A stretch of 12,237 nucleotides of DNA from CAZPXF01 sp964590945 (lineage in GTDB: Bacteria > Bacillota > Clostridia > Lachnospirales > Lachnospiraceae): contig CAZPXF010000070.1 in NCBI GenBank assembly GCA_964590945.1, forward strand, positions 1 through 12,237, in the 5' to 3' direction. The translations under genes were made by a program, and so were the position numbers. Positions 6,464 through 12,237 of the stretch are shown here, piece after piece (position 1 is the first letter of the stretch; each line of letters begins with the position of its first letter). Under the pieces are notes generated by a model that saw only the letters and a list, made by a program, of their open reading frames with translations, had not been told where the DNA came from and searched no databases.

Positions 6464-6507
6464 GACTCCTCCAAAAAAGGTTGTTATTCGTTTTGCCCGT
6501 AAGTCTT

Positions 6508-6561
6508 ACATTACACCATGAAAGTAAAATCCATGTCGCTGCAATGTAAATTCCATGTAAA
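6508..6561 (-). promoter_or_regulatory. Pho-box-like operator and promoter of the two-component operon
   Basis: On the minus strand TTTACA (6561-6556), TTTACA (6550-6545), GCGACA (6539-6534) and TTTACT (6528-6523) are each exactly 11 bp apart. This matches the PhoP box of Bacillus (TT(A/T/C)ACA with 5-bp spacers). A poor -10 candidate (TGTAAT 6515-6510 or TAATGT 6513-6508) follows 7-9 nt after the last box, where PhoP-activated promoters have theirs. There is no separate consensus -35. Confidence 0.65.
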
Positions 6562-6563
6562 AA

Positions 6564-6627
6564 ATATTTTCTGCGTAAAATATGCCCTCCCTGTCCAAGG
6601 CGGTTCACACCTTTGCACACGGAGGGC
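6564..6627 (-). terminator. Terminator region of the hydratase gene
   Basis: GCCCTCC and GGAGGGC (6621-6627 with 6584-6590) form a 7-bp GC stem with a loop of about 30 nt. An AT-rich hairpin follows, ATATTTT (6583-6577) with AAAATAT (6570-6564), leading on the minus strand into TTTTTA. On the plus strand the GC stem is followed by GCTCTTTTCTTTC. The region fills the gap before the Pho boxes. 6628-6690 shows nothing further that I can name. Confidence 0.55.
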
Positions 6628-6690
6628 GCTCTTTTCTTTCTATCAGCGGATCCGGGGCGCCCTGCACGATGCGCTCCCGCAATCCTCAGA

Positions 6691-8979
6691 TTATCCTCTG
6701 TAATAGTTGATCAGGCAGCCTTTTAAAATGATCTCGCGCTCCGTATCCGTGAGCGCTCCCATTTTCAGGGTGAACGGCTTCAGAGCGCCGTCCTTCACAA
6801 CAAACGCCGGGATTCCGGATACTTTATCCTCAATCGCTTTTCTGACATCCGGCACGAAGAGATAATCTCCATTTGCAAATGGAAGCTCCTCCCTGTCGAT
6901 GATAAATGGCAGCATACCCCAGTTGATGAGGTTGGAGCGGTAACGCTTCGTTGCGTATTCGTTGGCGATGTTCGCCCATCCGCCGAGCACCTTCTGGCAC
7001 GAGGCCGCCTGCTCACGCGCGGAACCGTCTCCCGGCTTCACAGCAAAGATCGTGCTGCCGACGCCGATATTTCCTTTCCCGACGTCCGGATATTTCTCCT
7101 GAATCGCTGCCATCACCGGCCTCAGTTCCGGAAGCGCGTCGAGCGGGCATTCTCCTGCTTCGATCGCCTTCTCCGCTTCCCGCACCTCTTTTGCGCGGCC
7201 GACGTACGCTGGATCCTTCCTCGAAAGCGCAAACTCCGCAAGTCCAAGCGGGTTGGAGCGGTAGGATGACGTCTCGCCGGATGGGATCAGCTCATCCGTC
7301 GTTGTCACCGGATCATGGATCTCGGAAACAACCTTCAGAACCATGTTCTGCGGAAGCGGCGCCATCTCCGGCCAGTCCTTGATATTCGGCCCGAACTGGA
7401 TCTCTGCCGATGGATCCGCCTCCCCTTTGCTGTCAAATACGCGGTTCGCGTAAATGCTCGCGTCAAAATGATAGACAGGATTCTTGTATTCCACATCCAG
7501 ATCCGTTGCCGGGGTCAGATATCCCTTATTTGCAGCCGTTGCGGCGATCGAACGCGCGTCCATCAGCGCTACGGATGCTATCTGTCCGTTCTGGATCCTG
7601 GAGCCTTCACGGTTCGGGAAGTTCCTTGTAGAATGGCGGATACTGAATGCATGATTTGCCGGCGTATCCCCCGCGCCGAAGCAAGGACCGCAGAACGCTG
7701 TCTTCATAACCGCGCCTGCCGCCATCAGATCCGCCGCCGCTCCATTACGGATCAATTCCATATATACAGGCATGGACGCCGGATATACATTGAGCGTAAA
7801 GGCATCGCATCCAATGCTCTTCCCCCGCATGATATCAGCCGCCGCACAGATATTTTCAAATCCGCCGCCTGCACATCCTGCGATCACGCCCTGCTCAACA
7901 TACAGCCTTCCGTTCCGGATCTTATCCTGCAGACTGTAGTCGATGTCGTCTCCGAAGCTTACCCTTGCGCGCTCTTCGACATCGTGAAGCACATCCGGAA
8001 GGTTGGCGTTCACTTCCTCGATCGTCAGAGCATTGCTTGGGTGGAACGGCATAGCGATCATCGGCCTGATCTCGCTTAAATTCACATACACAAGTCCGTC
8101 GTAATATGCGACAGCTCCCGGATTCAGCTCCCTGTAGTCGTCGATCCGTCCATGCACCGCATAGTATTCCTCGATCGTCTCATCCGTCTTCCAAATAGAA
8201 GAAAGACAGGTTGTCTCTGTCGTCATGACGTCGATACCGATCCGGAAGTCAGCGCTCAGCTTATCCACACCGGGGCCGACAAATTCCATCACTTTATTAT
8301 TTACATAGCCATTCTGAAAGGTCGCCCCGATAATCGCGAGCGCTACGTCCTGCGGACCTACGCCCTTCACCGGCTCCCCGTCAAGATAAATGCCGACCAC
8401 ACCCGGCATCGGGATATCGTATGTTCTGGAAAGAAGCTGCTTTACAAGCTCCGGCCCTCCTTCCCCCATCGCCATCGTTCCAAGCGCGCCGTAACGCGTG
8501 TGGCTGTCAGAGCCAAGGATCATCTTCCCGCCGCCTGTGAGCATCTCGCGCGCGAACTGATGGATCACCGCCTGATGCGGCGGCACGTAAACTCCGCCGT
8601 ACTTCTTCGCGCATGTAAGGCCAAACATGTGGTCGTCCTCATTGATCGTTCCGCCTACCGCGCAAAGGCTGTTGTGGCAGTTCGTCAAAACATATGGGAT
8701 CGGAAATTTCTCAAGACCCGACGCTCTTGCTGTCTGGATGATGCCTACAAATGTAATGTCGTGAGAAGTTAATTTATCAAATTTAATCTGAAGATGTTCC
8801 ATATTGCCGGAGGTGTTGTGATCTGCGAGAATATGATACGCCATCGTCTCCCCGGCTGCCTCCTCCTTCGTCACCGGCCTGCCCATCTTCGCCTGTATGG
8901 CTGCGGCTGCTTCCGCGGTATCTTCCATGATTTCTGTTCCGTCAAGTAAATAAACACCATTGTCGTATAACCGAATCAT
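6691..8979 (-). CDS. Aconitase-superfamily hydratase (YbhJ-like)
   Basis: A 762-aa cytoplasmic [4Fe-4S] hydro-lyase; substrate not proven. Aconitase features: GSDSHTRYG (156-164), the first cluster cysteine in IAGCAGGG (C369) and the CGPCFG pair (C430, C433) complete the three ligands, and SIRHSTRNFPNREGS (446-460) matches the conserved Arg-rich motif. The C-terminal swivel domain carries DGSAREQA (651-658), which corresponds to the aconitase GSSREHA motif. The length and divergent motifs fit the group annotated only as hydratase (E. coli YbhJ, 753 aa) better than AcnA (about 890) or AcnB (about 865). GAGGAGG precedes the ATG by about 8 nt. No citrate synthase or isocitrate dehydrogenase lies beside it. 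It may be this organism's aconitase or a hydratase for a related tricarboxylic acid. Confidence 0.9.
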   Translation of the reverse strand: MIRLYDNGVYLLDGTEIMEDTAEAAAAIQAKMGRPVTKEEAAGETMAYHILADHNTSGNMEHLQIKFDKLTSHDITFVGIIQTARASGLEKFPIPYVLTNCHNSLCAVGGTINEDDHMFGLTCAKKYGGVYVPPHQAVIHQFAREMLTGGGKMILGSDSHTRYGALGTMAMGEGGPELVKQLLSRTYDIPMPGVVGIYLDGEPVKGVGPQDVALAIIGATFQNGYVNNKVMEFVGPGVDKLSADFRIGIDVMTTETTCLSSIWKTDETIEEYYAVHGRIDDYRELNPGAVAYYDGLVYVNLSEIRPMIAMPFHPSNALTIEEVNANLPDVLHDVEERARVSFGDDIDYSLQDKIRNGRLYVEQGVIAGCAGGGFENICAAADIMRGKSIGCDAFTLNVYPASMPVYMELIRNGAAADLMAAGAVMKTAFCGPCFGAGDTPANHAFSIRHSTRNFPNREGSRIQNGQIASVALMDARSIAATAANKGYLTPATDLDVEYKNPVYHFDASIYANRVFDSKGEADPSAEIQFGPNIKDWPEMAPLPQNMVLKVVSEIHDPVTTTDELIPSGETSSYRSNPLGLAEFALSRKDPAYVGRAKEVREAEKAIEAGECPLDALPELRPVMAAIQEKYPDVGKGNIGVGSTIFAVKPGDGSAREQAASCQKVLGGWANIANEYATKRYRSNLINWGMLPFIIDREELPFANGDYLFVPDVRKAIEDKVSGIPAFVVKDGALKPFTLKMGALTDTEREIILKGCLINYYRG

Positions 8980-9010
8980 AATGTTCCTCCTCTTCGTTGT
9001 TTATCTGTCC

Positions 9011-9039
9011 ATTATAATATCGTATTCATGTATACACAA
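9011..9039 (-). promoter_or_regulatory. Sigma-A promoter of the hydratase gene
   Basis: Minus strand: TTGTGT (9039-9034), 17 bp, perfect TATAAT (9016-9011); start near 9004, about 25 nt before the ATG. An 8-bp palindrome TGTATACA (9029-9036) overlaps the -35 and spacer and could be an operator core, for example for a GntR-type repressor. Confidence 0.6.
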
Positions 9040-9049
9040 GTACAAAATT

Positions 9050-9090
9050 CAAAATACTACCGCTTTTATCAGCCAAAATTCTACCGCTTT
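9050..9090. repeat. 24-bp-period tandem repeat at the gene end
   Basis: Plus strand CAAAATACTACCGCTTT (9050-9066) recurs as CAAAATTCTACCGCTTT (9074-9090), 16 of 17 identical, 24 bp apart. The second copy contains the stop codon and last codons of the PEP/pyruvate-binding protein gene; the first lies just downstream of that gene. It looks like a local duplication. Confidence 0.8.
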
Positions 9091-11675
9091 CCGTCGAAGC
9101 CTGTTTTCTCCGCAGGATACCCGCACAGCGTCCTCGCGGATAACGCATCGTTCCAGTAATATAATCCCGGCGTCTCGCTTACGCGGAACATAGCAAAGAG
9201 ATCCTCCATATCCGGACAGATATCAGGGAAAATATTCTGCAGTCCCTGAAAAAGCTCTTCATTATAATATAAGGTTCTCCTGTCGTTCCAGATCGCATTA
9301 TAAGAGATGTCCGCCTCCACAAGATCCTGAAACATATGGCTTCCATAGCTCAGCTCCGGCATATACCCGGCGCGTCTGTCGGACACTTCGCAGATTCCCC
9401 GGAATCCGGAAATATTGGCAAAGCTTACCGGAACGCCAAGCTCCGGAGATGAAGTGCCGAGCCTTCCGGGCGCTACCAAAAGAAGATTCGCCCCTTTCCC
9501 CTTAAAATAATGATTGATCCTTCCGACAGCCTCCGCCGCTTTCGGCTTGGAAACATACGGATAATTATAATACTGGATCGGATCGATCTGAACCACCGCA
9601 GTAATTGGTATTTTCGAGGAATTTCCCATGGAGGAGTCCTGAATGTGAAAGAAGATCTGATCCTCAGGAAGCTCCGGGATCTCAATCCGTTTCCCCTGCT
9701 TTCCGGTACTCAGCGGACGGCACTGGACAAGATTCATGACAAAATCCCCATTTTCATCCAGATTAACCGTATATTCAATGTCAACCGGATTCTGGTAGGC
9801 TTCCTCCAGCGTCCGGAGTATCTTCTGCATGAAATTTGTAAAATCCTTATTTTCCAAAAGCTTCTGACAGGTAACAAACCATACCTCTCTCCACCGCCCC
9901 ATCCGTTTCAGGGAATCCTCCGCCTCATAATCGCGCTCCATAACGCTGCTCTTAAACCAGCGCGGAAGCTGATCCAGAATTCGATCCACAGGAATCGTGG
10001 TAAGCGCATTTTCCTCAATATCCAAAACATCCATGTTTCTTTGGGAAAACCGGTGGCGATCCGCACAGCTTCCATACATAGACACCGCAGGCCGGTCCAG
10101 ATTCACAAGCCTTGGGTAGTCGTTTTCCGTACGATCCACCGCCCTCGTTCCAAGTCCGGTGACGATCCGCAAAAGGCCGGCGGACGGATCCATGTCCTTA
10201 TCCAGCCGGTAGAAGCTCCGGCTGTACCCCACGCCCGCCGCCGACGGGAAGAAGAGATTCCCATAATATGAGCCGGAAACCCGCTGTACCAGAATCCCCA
10301 TCTGCTCGTCATTGCGCTCCAGCCCCTGGATCCTCCGGTACTCAAGGGCGGAAATATCCATCGTGCTGGCATAGACTGTGCGGACTGCATCCTCAAAAGC
10401 GCACAGCCGCTCCTCTGCGCTTCCCCGGTTGACACAGAAAACAGATTCGTATTTTCCCGCAAAGGCATTGTCAAATCCATCCTCCAAAAGGCTTGACGAG
10501 CGCACGATAATGGGACTTTGTCCATAGTAATCCAGAAGTGCGCGGAACTTATCGCGTATGTTCGGCGGAAATTCCCCGGACAAGAGCGCCGCCTTCAGCG
10601 CGTCAGACCGCTCAAAGTACCCCTCCTCTGTCCGCTGTGCGATCCTCATTTCCCAACAATTGTTGGACACAATATAAGTATAAAACACGTCCGAACCGAT
10701 GTAAAAGGAATCGTGCGTTTCATGATATTTCTCATATTCCGGTACATGTGAATGAACGATCTTTCTTGCAAGAAGCATTCCGCACGCCTTCCCGCCGATA
10801 CAGCCGCTTCCAACGATCCGATCCCAAAGCTTGAAATAATCCTTCGGCGTGAAATACTGTTTTACCATTTTCTGAATCCGGGGATCCTTTGTCATCGTAC
10901 TCTCCAGAATCTGCTGCTCTGTATCGCTGCTGAAGGTCCCGTGTTGATATTCCATCTTCGCCAGTGAGAAAAACCGGTCGTAGCTGTCAAAATTCTGATC
11001 CTGCTTTGTAGTATTTTCCTCCTCCAGCAGCTGATAGTATCTGCTCAGAGCTACGCCGTCTTTCAGCGGGCGGAACTCCTTTTCCTCCCTTGTACACGCC
11101 TGGATCATAAACATTTCCGTGGAATAGCGGTTCCATACCTTCAAAGGATGCAGATAGATCTTATCATTACTGTATACGTCCAGGAGAAGCTGCGTCGTGT
11201 CCCGGATCCTGGCTATCGCTTCAAAAGAATGCCTGCCCCTGATGACAGGAAAATATGCGACTGTGTCCAGCCGGAACAGGTAAGGACACGTCACACGGAA
11301 AAAATTTCCCATCATCAGATCCGTATACCAGACCGATTGCAGGGCCGAGAGGCTGTCAAACACATAAAACGCATCCCTTCCTTCCTCTGTGATCCGGTTA
11401 TAGATATCAATCGTAAATGCTTCGAACCCCTTATCCGGATCAAATTCATAGATCTTAAGTCCCTTCCGGGGCGTCAGAAGCGGCTTGTGGTTTGCAAACC
11501 TCATATAAATCAGATTTCTTCCGTCCCTGATCGCCTGTTCAGCAAAAGGCACGGCGAAAAAGAGAAATTCATCCAGATTTGACACGCTCCATACTACGTT
11601 ATCGCCCATGCGGATATAGTCAAGAAGCTTATCCATGCACGGTATTCCGCTTTCAATCTTATCAAATGCTCCCAC
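9081..11675 (-). CDS. KaiC-like / PEP-pyruvate-binding domain protein
   Basis: An 864-aa cytoplasmic protein. Residues about 20-215 resemble a KaiC/RecA-type domain, with a Walker B-like DAFYVFDSLS (101-110), but the expected P-loop reads GDNVVWSVSN, without GxxxxGK. Residues about 290-660 are an ATP-grasp PEP/pyruvate-binding domain like the N-terminus of PEP synthase and PPDK: GGKACGM (294-300), IIVRSSSLLEDG (389-400), FAGKYES (405-411) and the late MNLVQCRPL (647-655). The C-terminal APGRLGTSSPELGVPVSFA and SYGSHMFQDL (776-785) match a block found in stand-alone proteins of this kind. The phosphohistidine swivel domain and PEP barrel are absent, so it is not a normal PEP synthase. Start: GTG at 11675 with AAGGAGG 7 nt upstream; the ATG at 11768 has no ribosome binding site and lies about 6 nt from the predicted RNA start. 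Function unknown; perhaps ATP-dependent phosphotransfer or nucleotide sensing. Confidence 0.85.
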   Translation of the reverse strand: MGAFDKIESGIPCMDKLLDYIRMGDNVVWSVSNLDEFLFFAVPFAEQAIRDGRNLIYMRFANHKPLLTPRKGLKIYEFDPDKGFEAFTIDIYNRITEEGRDAFYVFDSLSALQSVWYTDLMMGNFFRVTCPYLFRLDTVAYFPVIRGRHSFEAIARIRDTTQLLLDVYSNDKIYLHPLKVWNRYSTEMFMIQACTREEKEFRPLKDGVALSRYYQLLEEENTTKQDQNFDSYDRFFSLAKMEYQHGTFSSDTEQQILESTMTKDPRIQKMVKQYFTPKDYFKLWDRIVGSGCIGGKACGMLLARKIVHSHVPEYEKYHETHDSFYIGSDVFYTYIVSNNCWEMRIAQRTEEGYFERSDALKAALLSGEFPPNIRDKFRALLDYYGQSPIIVRSSSLLEDGFDNAFAGKYESVFCVNRGSAEERLCAFEDAVRTVYASTMDISALEYRRIQGLERNDEQMGILVQRVSGSYYGNLFFPSAAGVGYSRSFYRLDKDMDPSAGLLRIVTGLGTRAVDRTENDYPRLVNLDRPAVSMYGSCADRHRFSQRNMDVLDIEENALTTIPVDRILDQLPRWFKSSVMERDYEAEDSLKRMGRWREVWFVTCQKLLENKDFTNFMQKILRTLEEAYQNPVDIEYTVNLDENGDFVMNLVQCRPLSTGKQGKRIEIPELPEDQIFFHIQDSSMGNSSKIPITAVVQIDPIQYYNYPYVSKPKAAEAVGRINHYFKGKGANLLLVAPGRLGTSSPELGVPVSFANISGFRGICEVSDRRAGYMPELSYGSHMFQDLVEADISYNAIWNDRRTLYYNEELFQGLQNIFPDICPDMEDLFAMFRVSETPGLYYWNDALSARTLCGYPAEKTGFDGKR

Positions 11676-11713
11676 TGTAAACCTCCTTCCAGAAAAACAG
11701 GACGCCGAAAGAG

Positions 11714-11734
11714 CCAGATCCCTTTGGATCCTGG
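11714..11734 (-). promoter_or_regulatory. Leader hairpin upstream of the PEP/pyruvate-binding gene
   Basis: On the minus-strand RNA CCAGGATCC pairs with GGATCTGG (one bulge) in the leader of about 100 nt. No T run follows directly. It could shape translation or mRNA stability, or be incidental. Confidence 0.35.
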
Positions 11735-11780
11735 TTCTTGCAGCGCCCTTGCTGACAGTATTTTTCATTCATTTTAAAGA

Positions 11781-11809
11781 ATTGTACCATATAAAAACAC
11801 AGTTGTTAA
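11781..11809 (-). promoter_or_regulatory. Promoter of the PEP/pyruvate-binding gene
   Basis: Minus strand: TTAACA (11809-11804), 17 bp, TACAAT (11786-11781), with TGG before the -10 (extended -10). Start near 11774. It shows that the longest ORF start at 11768 is unlikely. Confidence 0.65.
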
Positions 11810-11940
11810 GGAGGAATCCCAGAGAAAATAATATTCTGAAAAGAAACGTACAGGAATATTTTTTATCCATACTTTCTTAAGCTTTCCTTAATAAATTTAA
11901 GAAAAACCTAATTAAATACACATATTTTAGACACAATTTG
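11810..11940. other. AT-rich divergent intergenic region with inverted repeats
   Basis: No gene is seen. Two inverted repeats stand out: AATATTCTG (11830-11838) with CAGGAATATT (11851-11860), followed by TTTTTTAT on the plus strand; and TTTCTTAA (11873-11880) with TTAAGAAA (11897-11904). They may be operators or weak terminators. The region separates the leftward gene from the rightward structured-RNA unit. Confidence 0.45.
11921..11940 (+). repeat. Promoter-proximal element, copy 1
   Basis: CATATTTTAGACACAATTTG, 17 of 20 identical to 12218-12237. It ends 4 nt before the -10-like TATACT (11945-11950), so it may be an activator or alternative-sigma recognition site. Confidence 0.55.
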
Positions 11941-11944
11941 GGGA

Positions 11945-11950
11945 TATACT
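11945..11950 (+). promoter_or_regulatory. -10 element of the structured-RNA unit
   Basis: TATACT with no consensus -35 at 17 bp (the sequence there is AT-rich). The predicted start near 11957 falls at the base of the first hairpin. The repeated element just upstream may replace the -35. Confidence 0.4.
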
Positions 11951-11956
11951 ATGTAA

Positions 11957-12105
11957 CAGATAAATGAGTTGGAACTCATTTATCTCCCCCTCATAAAGTA
12001 ACACGCTCCGGCGGAAGCCGGGGTGTCGCACTTTCATTCTCATTCCTTTATGATAAAATTAACAACGACAGAAAAGGAGAGGTCAGCGGAAGACCTCTTC
12101 TTTTT
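11957..12105 (+). ncRNA. Candidate structured small RNA of about 149 nt
   Basis: Four helices are visible. (a) AGATAAATGAGTT (11958-11970) with AACTCATTTATCT (11973-11985), a perfect 13-bp palindrome. (b) TCATAAAG (11991-11998) with CTTTATGA (12046-12053). (c) Inside it, ACGCTCCGGC (12003-12012) with GCCGGGGTGT (12017-12026) capped by a GGAA (GNRA) tetraloop; AAAGT/ACTTT can extend this across a 3x3 internal loop. (d) The terminator at 12072-12105. No plus-strand ORF with a ribosome binding site lies inside. I do not match it to a known riboswitch or 6S RNA. It could be a trans-acting sRNA or an attenuating leader for a gene beyond the window. Confidence 0.5.
12072..12105 (+). terminator. Terminator ending the structured RNA
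   Basis: AAAAGGAGAGGTC (12072-12084) pairs with GACCTCTTCTTTT (12092-12104), one G-U pair, 7-nt loop, ending in CTTTTT. Outer CAAC/GTTG bases may extend it. Confidence 0.8.
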
Positions 12106-12129
12106 GTTGCCATGCATACGGGGCAATCC

Positions 12130-12144
12130 GGCGTCATAGACGCC
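12130..12144 (+). other. Small GC-rich hairpin
   Basis: GGCGTC and GACGCC pair across ATA, followed by CTCAATTTATT. It could be a second weak terminator or an operator in the spacer before the next unit. Confidence 0.35.
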
Positions 12145-12180
12145 CTCAATTTATTACCAGAAAATACAATCGTAACTTTT

Positions 12181-12202
12181 ACTTTAGATTAACTTTAGAT
12201 TT
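12181..12202 (+). repeat. Two 11-bp direct repeats, possible response-regulator site
   Basis: ACTTTAGATTA (12181-12191) is followed directly by ACTTTAGATTT (12192-12202), 10 of 11 identical. One-helical-turn tandem repeats are typical of OmpR/PhoB-family binding sites. The sequence is not the TTTACA Pho box seen at 6523-6561. Confidence 0.5.
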
Positions 12203-12217
12203 GTTTCACTTTTTAAA

Positions 12218-12237
12218 CATACTTTGGACACATTTTG
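12218..12237 (+). repeat. Promoter-proximal element, copy 2 (at window edge)
   Basis: CATACTTTGGACACATTTTG repeats the element at 11921-11940 with three changes. The window ends exactly where a -10 would be expected by analogy with copy 1. Confidence 0.5.

Noticed and set aside
7315..8772. Long plus-strand open frames (254 and 206 codons) opposite the hydratase gene
   Set aside because: They are antisense shadows of a conserved gene, rich in Arg/His/Cys, and have no ribosome binding sites or family motifs.
9510..10271. A 253-codon plus-strand frame opposite the PEP/pyruvate-binding gene
   Set aside because: It lies wholly within a clear coding gene on the other strand and its translation shows no domain.
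11908..12043. Two minus-strand small ORFs (38 aa from 12043, 23 aa from 11979) across the structured-RNA region
   Set aside because: The 23-aa one has a GAGGGGGAG-like ribosome site, but no minus-strand promoter was found and both run through the palindromes that a plus-strand RNA explains. Worth revisiting if minus-strand transcription is seen.
12052..12057. TGATAAAAT extended -10-like sequence inside the structured RNA
   Set aside because: No good -35, and the resulting RNA would reach the terminator within about 40 nt; it is better explained as part of the TCATAAAG/CTTTATGA helix and linker.
12112..12192. Plus-strand 27-codon frame after the RNA terminator
   Set aside because: No ribosome binding site or promoter; the frame crosses a hairpin and the direct repeats.
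1..12237. CRISPR arrays, insertion sequences, rRNA or tRNA genes
   Set aside because: No regularly spaced repeats, transposase frames, complete tRNA folds or rRNA sequence were seen on either strand.

Overview
The window looks like a chromosomal segment from a Firmicute of the class Clostridia, most likely Lachnospiraceae. This rests on strong AGGAGG-type ribosome binding sites, sigma-A promoters, the TSCPD protein, the modular GH25/FN3/SH3 lysozyme and a clostridial-type PEP/pyruvate-binding protein. No taxonomic search was possible, so the family assignment is inference. Most genes are on the minus strand. No transposase, integrase, rRNA, tRNA or CRISPR array was seen.

Layout, left to right. 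(1) 89-1750 (+) encodes a secreted GH25 muramidase with two FN3 repeats and a C-terminal SH3 domain. It ends at a bidirectional terminator shared with an unrecognised three-helix membrane protein (1804-2787, -). (2) An MTA/SAH nucleosidase (2890-3582, -) is divergent from a small TSCPD-domain protein (3760-4026, +), and their promoters physically overlap. (3) 4066-4420 has no gene of normal size but is densely organised. On the minus strand a consensus promoter drives an RNA of about 160 nt. That RNA has a 5' hairpin, a Shine-Dalgarno sequence buried in a GAAA-capped hairpin, a 24-codon peptide ORF and a terminator. On the plus strand two sigma-A promoters, one of them perfect consensus, fire into the same interval and end at a terminator opposite the peptide RNA's 5' end. 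This has the architecture of a type I toxin-antitoxin or antisense-controlled peptide locus, and it is the strongest candidate here for an undescribed system. (4) 4423-6463 (-) is a PhoP/PhoR-like two-component operon preceded by four 11-bp-spaced TTTACA-type boxes, suggesting Pho-type autoregulation. (5) 6691-8979 (-) is an aconitase-superfamily hydratase. (6) 9081-11675 (-) is a large protein joining a KaiC-like but P-loop-poor N-terminus to a PEP/pyruvate-binding domain, without the phosphohistidine and barrel domains of PEP synthase. Its start is placed at a GTG with a strong ribosome binding site, 31 codons downstream of the longest ORF start. (7) 11945-12237 carries a compact structured-RNA candidate of about 149 nt with its own -10 element and terminator. 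It is followed by 11-bp direct repeats and a second copy of its promoter-proximal element, which suggests another transcription unit starting just past the window edge.

The genes do not form one pathway. They are housekeeping or accessory units (cell-wall hydrolysis, SAM by-product salvage, phosphate-type sensing, central carbon metabolism) separated by intergenic regions that are unusually rich in small-RNA-like structure.
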